7,996 nucleotides of DNA from positions 10,287-18,282 of the forward strand of contig DHWR01000230.1 of the NCBI GenBank assembly GCA_002413265.1. Reading direction: 5' to 3'. Numbering within the stretch: position 1 is the first letter of the stretch; every line of letters begins with the position of its first letter. Shown here in pieces: positions 1 through 6,008 of the stretch. This DNA is from Chloroflexi bacterium UBA5177. GTDB taxonomy: Bacteria; Chloroflexota; UBA5177. The position numbers were made by a program, and so were the translations under genes. The notes below the pieces were generated by a model. That model searched no databases, was not told the DNA's origin, and was given only the letters and a program-made list of their open reading frames with translations.

Positions 1-2900
1 CCCTGACCTACGGAGGTTGGGAAGGGTGGGAGCAGGCCAGGCGGGATCGGAGTGGCGGACCGTGGTGCGAGCGCATGAGTCTTGCGCCAGGCATGCTCGA
101 TCTTTTCGAGAGGAAGCTTGACGAGGAACCTGCCGCCTCCGCGAATGCGCAGGACCTGGCCTTGGACGACGGCGCCGAGGCGGCCAAAGGGGAGGCCTCG
201 CATCATGCGTTCGAACTTGCGATGGCGCCCGAGCGGGACCTCGACCAGGAAGCGGCCGGGGGTTTCGCCGAACAGCAGAGCCTCGGGGGCCGAGGTGCTG
301 GAGGGCATGCGATCGACGTCGATCTCGAGGCCGCGGCCGCCGGCAATGGCCATCTCGGCGGCCGCTACGGCCAGGCCACCCTCCGAGAGATCGTGGCAGC
401 TGAGGACCAAGTTGCGGCGGATGCAACGGGAGAGCCGGCGCATGACTCGTGGCGTTTCGACCCGAGTTCTGGACAGCATGCCCGCGTCGTTCCCAAGGAG
501 GGAGAGGAGATGAGAGCCGCCCATATAAGCATCGGTCGCCCCGATGATATACATGGAGCTGCCGGGGGCCTTGAGATCCATGGAGATGCATCTGCGGATG
601 TCGGTCACGGTGCCGATGGCGGAGACCAGCAGCGTTCCGGGGATGGAGTGGCTCTCGCCGCCGGCGACGCTGGTGTTTCGCAGGCTGTCCTTGCCGCATA
701 TAAAAGGAGTGCGATAGCGAAGGGCGGCATCCCGGCATCCCTGAGCTGCTCTGGTCAGGGAGCCGAGCTCTTGGGGGTCGTCAATATCACCCCAACAGAA
801 GTTGTCGAGCAGGGCAACGCGATCTATCGAGCCACCAGCGGCGACGACGTTGCGCAATGCCTCGTCGACGGCAAGGAAGGCCATCTCGTAGGGATCGATC
901 TTGGTGGCTAGCGGGTTCATGCCGTGGGTGATGACAGCACCGCGCCAGGAGTCGGGCAGAGGTTTCAGGACCGCGGCGTCTGAAGGGCCGGAGCAGCCGA
1001 CCAGGGGCTTCAACGCAGTGGCGCCGCCGACCTCGTGGTCGTAGCGGCGGATGACGTCTTCCTTGCTGGCGATGTTGGGATGGGAGAGGAGGCGGAGCAG
1101 CCAGTCTTCGGCTTCCCGAGCAGCGCCTGGGCGATGGATGGCGCGAGCCGGAGAGGCCCAGCGGGCGCTGAGGGTGCGCGCTGGGCGGCCGTCGTGCATG
1201 AAGTCCATGGCGAGCTCGGCTACTACCGAGTCTCCGAAGCGCAGCTTCATCAGACCGTCATCACGGAAGATGCCGAGGACCGAGGCTTCGACCCCATAGG
1301 CGCTGCAGCACTCGACGAGGCGCGGCACATTCTCGCGATCGACCGCGAGCACCATGCGCTCCTGGGCCTCCGAGAGCCAGATCTCCCAGGGTGCCAGACC
1401 CTCGTACTTCAAGGGGACGAGCGCGAGATCGATCTCGAGACCCAGCTCGGCAGCCATCTCTCCGGCGGCGGAGCACAGGCCTCCGGCCCCGCAGTCTGTG
1501 ATCGCGTGGTAGAGCTGTTCATCGCGCAGGATGGGAATGACGTCGCGCAGCTTCTTCTCCACTATGGGGGAGCCGATCTGAACGGTACTGGAGGCGACGG
1601 TTTCCCGCTCCAGGGTTGCGGAGGACATGGTCGCGCCGTGGAGTCCATCGCGGCCGGTGCGTCCGCCGAGCAGGACGATAGCGTCGCCCGGCCGGGGATT
1701 TCGGGGATGACTGCCGTGGGGCAGAATACCCGCGGTACCGCAGAAGACGAGCGGATTGGCGGTGAAACCGGGGTGGAAGAATATGGTCCCGCCGACGGTG
1801 GGGATGCCCATGTTGTTGCCGTAATCACCGACACCACGCACGACCTCCCGATAGGTACGTGTCGGGTGGAAGCTGCCGGGAGGCACGTCCTCCTGAGCCA
1901 GGTCTGGAGGTCCGAAGCAGAGGACGTCGGTGTTGGCGATGGGCTCGGCGGAGACGGCGAGCACGTCGCGAATGACGCCCCCGACGCCCGTGTGTGCGCC
2001 GCCGTAGGGCTCGAGCGCGGTCGGATGATTGTGGGTCTCGACCTTGAAGGCGAGATCGTGGCGACTGTCGAGGGCGATGATTCCAGCGTTGTCAACGAAG
2101 GCGGAACGGACCCAGGGGCGCGCCAGTCGCGCGGTGGGTTCTGCTAAACAGGTTCGGAGCAGGCCAGTGATGGTCTCTGGGTGGCCGTCGTGGTTGAGGT
2201 GGATGGTGGATTTGAAGGTCTTGTGGGAGCAGTGCTCCGACCAGGTCAGAGCGATGGACTGGAGCTCGACGTCGGTGGGAGCTCGACCCAGCTTTTCGAA
2301 GTACTGCTGGATGGCTCGCATCTCGATATCGTCCAGTGCGAGCCCGTGTTCGCGAGAGAGGGCTCGCAGCCAGGGACTCCCAAGGAAGCGGATCTCGATA
2401 GCTTTGCTCTGTTCAGTTGATATCCCGTCGGCGTCAAGATCCGCCGAGGAGAGGGGGTGTCCATCCCAGTGGAAGGTATGGATGAGCGGGTTGCCAACGA
2501 GCTTCTCGACTGGACCGCGCAATTCGTGCGGGACCGCGTCGGCGAAGCGGTATCGCATTCCGGCATGGCAGGTGACGCCTTCGAGCCCGGTGAGCGCAAG
2601 TGCCTGGGCGGCGGCTTCGCCCTCGGCGTCGGTGACGCCGGGGAGGCAAAAGACGTCCAGGTAGGGTGTCGTGTGGCTGTCGGCGGGAGCTAAGGACTCC
2701 AGCAGGGGGTCGAGCAGCGCCTGGGCCTGAGCCTCACCGAGGTCGGATATGCCCCGCAAAAGAAGAAGCCTGCTCCGTCCGAGCAGGCTGACCGAGATTT
2801 GACGCAGCTCCTCGTGCATCGGGGGCCGGCCGGCGACCCGCGCGACTATCTCGAGGGCGAGAAGCTCACCCGCTTCCTGCCTATCGAGAAGTACCTGCAC
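1..2900 (-). CDS. purL: Phosphoribosylformylglycinamidine synthase (FGAM synthase, large PurL), C-terminus cut by window edge
   Basis: Converts FGAR, ATP and glutamine-derived ammonia to FGAM in cytosolic purine synthesis. The frame is open from GTG 2900 to the left edge (966 codons seen, no stop). Two PurS-like modules come first (about residues 1-72 and 80-145; the second has LPGVTDAEGEA near 86-96). The catalytic part follows: TWSEHCSHK at 219-227, the ligand-binding KVETHNHP at 286-293, GDYGNNMGIPTVGG at 358-371, GRTGRDGLHGA at 413-423, DCGAGGLCSAAGEM at 469-482, GKDSL at 736-740 and CHDLSEGGLA at 835-844. These are the two PurM-like halves typical of PurL. GTG 2900 is preferred to ATG 2819 because GGAGG lies four bases upstream and because residues 1-28 supply the first strand and helix of the PurS-like fold. 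No Shine-Dalgarno precedes ATG 2819. Expression is probably set by the upstream purine riboswitch. The proline-rich end (951-961) is not recognisable, and whether a PurQ domain follows cannot be seen. Confidence 0.95.
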   Translation of the reverse strand, partial: MQVLLDRQEAGELLALEIVARVAGRPPMHEELRQISVSLLGRSRLLLLRGISDLGEAQAQALLDPLLESLAPADSHTTPYLDVFCLPGVTDAEGEAAAQALALTGLEGVTCHAGMRYRFADAVPHELRGPVEKLVGNPLIHTFHWDGHPLSSADLDADGISTEQSKAIEIRFLGSPWLRALSREHGLALDDIEMRAIQQYFEKLGRAPTDVELQSIALTWSEHCSHKTFKSTIHLNHDGHPETITGLLRTCLAEPTARLARPWVRSAFVDNAGIIALDSRHDLAFKVETHNHPTALEPYGGAHTGVGGVIRDVLAVSAEPIANTDVLCFGPPDLAQEDVPPGSFHPTRTYREVVRGVGDYGNNMGIPTVGGTIFFHPGFTANPLVFCGTAGILPHGSHPRNPRPGDAIVLLGGRTGRDGLHGATMSSATLERETVASSTVQIGSPIVEKKLRDVIPILRDEQLYHAITDCGAGGLCSAAGEMAAELGLEIDLALVPLKYEGLAPWEIWLSEAQERMVLAVDRENVPRLVECCSAYGVEASVLGIFRDDGLMKLRFGDSVVAELAMDFMHDGRPARTLSARWASPARAIHRPGAAREAEDWLLRLLSHPNIASKEDVIRRYDHEVGGATALKPLVGCSGPSDAAVLKPLPDSWRGAVITHGMNPLATKIDPYEMAFLAVDEALRNVVAAGGSIDRVALLDNFCWGDIDDPQELGSLTRAAQGCRDAALRYRTPFICGKDSLRNTSVAGGESHSIPGTLLVSAIGTVTDIRRCISMDLKAPGSSMYIIGATDAYMGGSHLLSLLGNDAGMLSRTRVETPRVMRRLSRCIRRNLVLSCHDLSEGGLAVAAAEMAIAGGRGLEIDVDRMPSSTSAPEALLFGETPGRFLVEVPLGRHRKFERMMRGLPFGRLGAVVQGQVLRIRGGGRFLVKLPLEKIEHAWRKTHALAPRSATPIPPGLLPPFPTSVGQ
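2758..2789 (-). terminator. Terminator-like hairpin inside the start of purL
   Basis: Read on the minus strand there is a perfect 9-bp stem, AGCCTGCTC (2789-2781) with GAGCAGGCT (2775-2767), a five-base loop (GGACG) and then the T-rich tract TCTTCTTTT (2766-2758). This is the layout of an intrinsic terminator, but it lies within codons 38-48 of purL, where it encodes the SLLGRSRLLLL strand of the first PurS-like module. It may be an accident of the leucine codons. If it works, translating ribosomes should normally melt it, so it would matter mainly when translation of purL is blocked. Read on the plus strand it has no T tract. Confidence 0.35.
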
Positions 2901-3061
2901 GTTTCCTCCAATGTCGAGACTGTTCAGCCCTCGTCCATCGATGAGGAAACCTATCCGCCGGGGCTTTTGTCCCTTCGGTGTGATGGTGCGAAACCACCCG
3001 CATCGCTTGGACCAGCCGCCACAAATGGAGGGTGACGCGGAACCCTAGATGCGCTTTCCTC
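2901..3061 (-). promoter_or_regulatory. purL riboswitch expression platform (anti-SD/SD switch)
   Basis: Reading 5' to 3' on the minus strand, three segments alternate in complementarity. GAGGAAA (3061-3055) begins inside the 3' strand of aptamer P1. GTTTCCTC (2950-2943) is an anti-Shine-Dalgarno. GAGGAAAC (2908-2901) is the ribosome binding site directly before GTG 2900. Segments two and three match over 8 bp. The hairpin they close is extended inside by GATG/CATT (with a G-U pair) and CGAGG/TCTCG (with a G-U pair). Segments one and two match over 7 bp. Local stems lie between: CGCATC/GATGCG (3053-3048 with 3004-2999), GGTG/CACC (near 2998-2985) and GGG/CCC (near 2972-2960). These would shorten the loop for the long-range pairing. 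Expected logic: ligand stabilises P1, removes segment one, frees the anti-SD and hides the SD (OFF). Pairings are seen in the sequence; the switching is inferred. Confidence 0.72.
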
Positions 3062-3127
3062 GTAGCCTATGACAGTTTCCGGCTGCCTGGTAGAGACTCC
3101 CGAGCCATATTCCCGGGCTTATACGAG
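3059..3127 (-). promoter_or_regulatory. Purine riboswitch aptamer, guanine type predicted
   Basis: The minus strand reads as the three-way junction of the purine riboswitch (Rfam family Purine). P1 is CTCGTA (3127-3122) with TACGAG (3064-3059). J1/2 is TAAG. P2 is CCCGGG (3117-3112) with CTCGGG (3104-3099), closed by loop L2 AATATGG, close to the family's GATATGG. J2/3 is AGTCTCTACC, against AGTTTCTACC in the xpt aptamer as I recall it. P3 is GGCAG (3087-3083) with CTGTC (3075-3071), closed by L3 CCGGAAA (consensus CCGTAAA). The L2 GG and L3 CC needed for the loop-loop contact are present. The base just before the P1 3' strand, equivalent to position 74, is C (3065), which predicts guanine rather than adenine binding. 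The stretch between P3 and P1 (ATAGGC) is longer than in the xpt aptamer. It lies 159 bases upstream of the purL start. Confidence 0.92.
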
Positions 3128-3128
3128 T

Positions 3129-3235
3129 GGCTATTCGGTTGTGGCTAAGTGTACCCAAGGGAAGAGGGGGATTACCACCTGTAGTGGTGGGAATGAGAAG
3201 GGGAAGGCTAGATGTTGTGCCTAACCGAATCAGCC
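3129..3235. repeat. Separated inverted repeat in the divergent spacer
   Basis: The left arm GGCTATTCGGTT (3129-3140) matches, on the other strand, the right arm AACCGAATCAGCC (3223-3235). The core ATTCGGTT/AACCGAAT is exact over 8 bases, and the GGCT/AGCC flank is offset by one base. The arms are about 80 bases apart and border the riboswitch transcript on one side. They could be two half-sites for a regulator or a chance repeat. Confidence 0.35.
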
Positions 3236-3296
3236 GCTGGAGTGGGATGCGGAGTGCGCAGGGCGCGTGGAATGGGGATCGGATCGCGTGGTTAGC

Positions 3297-3308
3297 CCCT
3301 AATTAGGG
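3297..3308. repeat. 12-bp perfect palindrome, possible operator
   Basis: CCCTAATTAGGG is a perfect palindrome about 26 bases upstream of the candidate -35 box of the HD-GYP gene. Flanking bases extend it imperfectly (AGC on the left, CT on the right). No T tract follows, so a terminator is unlikely. A regulator binding site is possible. Confidence 0.35.
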
Positions 3309-3334
3309 CTGACGGCACAGTTCCGTGGTGAGCC

Positions 3335-3363
3335 TTGTCAAGTGAGTTCTGGTGTAGTAGGGT
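3335..3363 (+). promoter_or_regulatory. Candidate promoter of the HD-GYP gene
   Basis: TTGTCA (3335-3340, five of six bases matching the sigma-70 -35 consensus) is followed after exactly 17 bases by TAGGGT (3358-3363), a weak -10. Transcription from it would begin near 3370 and leave a short leader containing AAAGG (3374-3378), which sits 8 bases before the GTG start at 3387. The weak -10 keeps this tentative. Confidence 0.3.
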
Positions 3364-3386
3364 GAGGGCGCTGAAAGGCGGGGAGA

Positions 3387-5387
3387 GTGACTGACATTTC
3401 TACTGCGCTGGCCGAGATTCGATACAGTCCCGACATTGATTTGCCCAGGGTCAGCGGGTCGCTGGAGCGATTCGGGGTAAGGTTCCAGCCTCTTGAGGGA
3501 CCTGAAAAGCACGGCTCCGTGAACACTCCGGTCATATATCTGGTAGCCGCATCATGGTGGATCGCTCTGCCCGACGACCGGCGGCGAACCTTTGTGGTCG
3601 CGATGCAGCGGCCAGGCAGCGCCGTCATCGTCACGGGCGAAGAGGAATCCGAGCTCCCTCCTGATCTGGACGGGCCTGACGCCATTACGGTGCGGCTCGA
3701 GGAGCCGGTGACTGCGTCCGCCCTGCGCGGCGTGGTGGAGACGGCCTTGCGCGCCATCGAGCTGCGTCTCAAGCTGGCGGAGGCGCACCGCGAATTGGAG
3801 CGCAGGACTCAGCAGATGGAGGAGGTTCATCGGGTCGGGATCGCATTGTCGGCGGAGAAGGATCTGGCGACGCTGCAGCACCTCATCTTGCGGACCAGCC
3901 GCGAGGCGACGTCGGCCGACGCGGGGACCCTGTATCTCATCGAGGAGGACGAGAACAAGGAAAAGTCGCTCGTCTTCCAGTACAGCCAGAACGACTCGGT
4001 GGACGCGCCCTACCAACGCCAGGTCATGCCTATGAGTACGGCGAGCGTTTCCGGATACGTGGCGGTGACGTGGCAGATTCAGCGAATCGACGATGTCTAC
4101 GACCTCCCGGCCGACGCTCCCTATTCCTTTAACAAGTGGTTCGACGAAACGTTTGGCTATCGGACCACCTCCGTGTTGGCCGTGCCGATGGAGAACCACG
4201 AGGGTAACGTCGTCGGCGTCATCCAGCTGCTCAATCGCAAGCGGGACTTCGCAACGACGCTCACTCCGGAGAACGCGGCTCGGGAGGTCCAGCCGTTCAC
4301 GGCGGAGGACGAGCAGGTGCTCTCTTCCTTCGCCAGCCAGGCGGCGGTGGCACTCGAGAACCAGATGCTGCTGGAGAACATCCAGCGTCTGTTCGCCGGA
4401 TTCGTTCGCGCATCGGTGACCGCGATCGAAGCTCGAGACCCCACCACCTTCGGTCACTCCGATCGAGTGGCGAGGCTGACAGTCGGGCTGGCGGAAGCGA
4501 TCAACGAGGTGCAGCGTGACCGCTGGCGTGACGTGCACTTCTCAGTCGAACAGCTCAAGGAGCTGGAGTACGCGGGACTCCTGCATGACTTCGGCAAGGT
4601 CGGCGTACGCGAACACGTGCTGGTAAAGGCGAAGAAGCTCTACGACTGGAAGCTGCAGGAGGTTCAAAGCCGCTTTCGGATCGCACGTCAGCAGATAGAG
4701 AACAGGTCCCTAAACGATCGGCTGGATTTCGTCTTGGAGAACGGCCGGGACCGGTACCGCGCGCAGGAGCCAATCCTGCTGGAGGAGTGCGACGCCGCGC
4801 TTTCCGATCTCGACAGTGCGCTTCAAGTCGTAATCGCGGCGAACGAGCCGAGCGTGCTGGAGGAGGAGCGCCTGCAGTGGCTGATCCAGGTAGCCGAGCG
4901 AACGGTGGTGATGCCGGACGGCATGATCATGCCCCTGATCGACGATGACGACATGGTCAACGTCTCGATTCGAAAGGGAACGCTGAACGAGGAGGAGCGG
5001 AAGGAGATCGAGTCGCACGTCACGCACAGCTTCAATTTTCTTAGTCAGATTCCATGGACCAAGGATCTACAAGGGATCCCGAACATCGCCTACGCGCATC
5101 ACGAGAAGCTGAATGGACGCGGGTATCCGCGGCATCTTCAGGCGGCTGAGATTCCCATTCAAGCAAAGATGATGACGGTATCCGACATTTTCGATGCCCT
5201 AACGGCTTCGGATCGCCCGTACAAGGCGGCGGTGCCGCTGGCACGCGCGCTCGACATTCTCGGCTATGAAGTGAAAGACGGTGGGCTCGATCGTGAGATC
5301 CTCGATCTCTTCATCGAGAAAGAGGTCTATCGACGGGTGCTCAGCACGGATGCTCTCGAGTTCGGAAGAGCGGCTTCGGCGAACTAG
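3387..5387 (+). CDS. GAF and HD-GYP domain protein, probable c-di-GMP phosphodiesterase
   Basis: Likely hydrolyses the second messenger cyclic di-GMP under control of N-terminal sensory domains. It is probably cytosolic, with no signal peptide or membrane segment seen. Residues 1-125 resemble a response-regulator receiver (end VRLEEPVTASALRGVVETAL, 102-121), but no phospho-acceptor Asp follows the strand at 48-54, so phosphorylation is unlikely. A coiled-coil linker (about 122-150) leads to a GAF domain (about 155-328; YRTTSVLAVPMEN at 258-270, GVIQLLNRKRD at 277-287). The HD-GYP domain (about 338-655) has GHSDRV at 356-361, the metal-binding HD at 400-401 in HDFGKVGV, H544, HHEKLNGRGYP at 571-581 and SDIFDALTASDRPY at 599-612, so the catalytic signature is intact. 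Between HDFGK and H544 lies about 110 extra, mostly helical residues (about 418-530), where compact HD-GYP domains have a short link. GTG 3387 has AAAGG eight bases upstream. Its stop overlaps the convergent neighbour's stop. Confidence 0.93.
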   Translation: MTDISTALAEIRYSPDIDLPRVSGSLERFGVRFQPLEGPEKHGSVNTPVIYLVAASWWIALPDDRRRTFVVAMQRPGSAVIVTGEEESELPPDLDGPDAITVRLEEPVTASALRGVVETALRAIELRLKLAEAHRELERRTQQMEEVHRVGIALSAEKDLATLQHLILRTSREATSADAGTLYLIEEDENKEKSLVFQYSQNDSVDAPYQRQVMPMSTASVSGYVAVTWQIQRIDDVYDLPADAPYSFNKWFDETFGYRTTSVLAVPMENHEGNVVGVIQLLNRKRDFATTLTPENAAREVQPFTAEDEQVLSSFASQAAVALENQMLLENIQRLFAGFVRASVTAIEARDPTTFGHSDRVARLTVGLAEAINEVQRDRWRDVHFSVEQLKELEYAGLLHDFGKVGVREHVLVKAKKLYDWKLQEVQSRFRIARQQIENRSLNDRLDFVLENGRDRYRAQEPILLEECDAALSDLDSALQVVIAANEPSVLEEERLQWLIQVAERTVVMPDGMIMPLIDDDDMVNVSIRKGTLNEEERKEIESHVTHSFNFLSQIPWTKDLQGIPNIAYAHHEKLNGRGYPRHLQAAEIPIQAKMMTVSDIFDALTASDRPYKAAVPLARALDILGYEVKDGGLDREILDLFIEKEVYRRVLSTDALEFGRAASAN

Positions 5388-5905
5388 CTCGACTTCGCTT
5401 CCTGCTCCGCCAGCTTCTTCACATTGATCAGGGTCTGGTCCATGCCCGTCGGGACGCGCTTCTTGGGCTTCGTGAAGAGGAAGCCAAGGCGCTGGATCCA
5501 GCCCATAACTCCGCGGGCGCGAGCTACGCGGACCTGGTGCTCGAGAATGGTGCCCTCGCCATCGGGAGCGAGACGGAATGACCAACGGTGTCGTGGGACG
5601 CGCTCGCCGACGGGTTTCGACCCCCAGACTATGAGCTCTTCGGGCTGGAAGACAGCGATCTCGGTCTCGGCCTTGTAGGGCATCGTGATCTTCTCGGAGG
5701 ACTGGTATTTGGTACCCGGCCCTATAGGTCCCTCAGTTGTTTTGCTGATCGAGCGGATGGCGCCGGAGCCGGCCCACTCCGGCGAGCGAGCTAGATCCGA
5801 CACGATCGCGAAGACCCGCTTCGGTGGGGCGTTTATGCGAATGCTGGAGCCGTAGGAGAGAAGCTCGGCGCCTTCTTGGAGACCTGGAGATTGGGTGTCG
5901 GTCAT
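5384..5905 (-). CDS. SRPBCC-fold (START/polyketide cyclase-like) protein
   Basis: A 173-residue protein of the SRPBCC superfamily, helix-grip proteins that hold hydrophobic small molecules. Seen: the first strand and helix with the family pattern (SSIRINAPPKRVFAIVSDLARSPEW, residues 20-44), the GPGTKY turn at 62-67, alternating strands through EIAVFQPEELIVW (82-94) and HRWSFRLAPDGEGTILEHQVRV (106-127), and a C-terminal helix from about 152. ATG 5905 is chosen because AAGGA lies eight bases upstream. An in-frame ATG at 5986 would add 27 residues that do not look like part of the fold. It is divergent from the marR-type gene and may share its regulation. Its ligand is unknown and it could be either a binding protein or an enzyme. 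The stop (5384-5386) overlaps that of the HD-GYP gene. Confidence 0.85.
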   Translation of the reverse strand: MTDTQSPGLQEGAELLSYGSSIRINAPPKRVFAIVSDLARSPEWAGSGAIRSISKTTEGPIGPGTKYQSSEKITMPYKAETEIAVFQPEELIVWGSKPVGERVPRHRWSFRLAPDGEGTILEHQVRVARARGVMGWIQRLGFLFTKPKKRVPTGMDQTLINVKKLAEQEAKSS

Positions 5906-5971
5906 GTTTTGGGTCCTTGAAAAACGGTAGCACGCGAAGTTTGGCGGGGAGGACGGACGCAGGTCGCGATG

Positions 5972-5977
5972 TATAAT
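5972..5977 (+). promoter_or_regulatory. -10 box of the marR-exporter operon
   Basis: A perfect TATAAT lies 31 bases before the ATG of the MarR-family gene, predicting a transcript start near 5984 and a leader of about 25 bases. No good -35 is seen at 16-18 bases upstream. The segment downstream (5979-6008) is AT-richer than its surroundings and includes GTAGcactaCTA, a short imperfect dyad where a MarR dimer could block transcription. A reverse-strand promoter for the SRPBCC gene must lie in the same 103-base spacer. Confidence 0.55.
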
Positions 5978-6008
5978 CTGTAGCACTACTAATCATTGTG
6001 AGATGTAG

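Larger units (their letters stand above)
3128..3386. other. Divergent intergenic region between purL leader and HD-GYP gene
   Basis: No convincing gene is seen in this spacer. It must hold the promoter of the riboswitch-purL transcript on the minus strand. The best -10 I can find there is a weak TACACT (minus, 3153-3148) without a credible -35. It also holds the promoter of the plus-strand HD-GYP gene. The middle (about 3158-3206) has a purine-rich plus strand, with a small ACCAC/GTGGT hairpin (3174-3178 with 3184-3188). Two inverted repeats are listed separately. Confidence 0.5.

Noticed and set aside
75..2693. Long open frames on the plus strand opposite purL (for example 75-911 and 1035-2147)
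   Set aside because: They arise from the GC-rich third-position bias of the minus-strand purL, which has intact family motifs across the whole stretch. Their translations show no recognisable domain.
2939..2985. Glycine-riboswitch-like ACCGAAGG motif on the minus strand
   Set aside because: The paired core and the CTCTCAGG-type segment of that family are absent, and the purine aptamer just upstream explains the regulation.
2881..3003. 40-residue minus-strand frame in the purL leader, overlapping the purL start
   Set aside because: No ribosome binding site precedes its ATG, its composition is not protein-like, and the segment is better explained by the paired riboswitch platform.
2799..3035. 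Plus-strand 78-codon frame with good GC-rich third positions in its first half
   Set aside because: It lies opposite the purL 5' end and the riboswitch expression platform, has a TTG start without a Shine-Dalgarno, and its codon bias fades where purL coding ends.
3552..4538. 328-codon minus-strand frame inside the HD-GYP gene
   Set aside because: It is antisense to a gene with intact GAF and HD-GYP motifs, and its histidine/arginine-rich translation matches no family I know.
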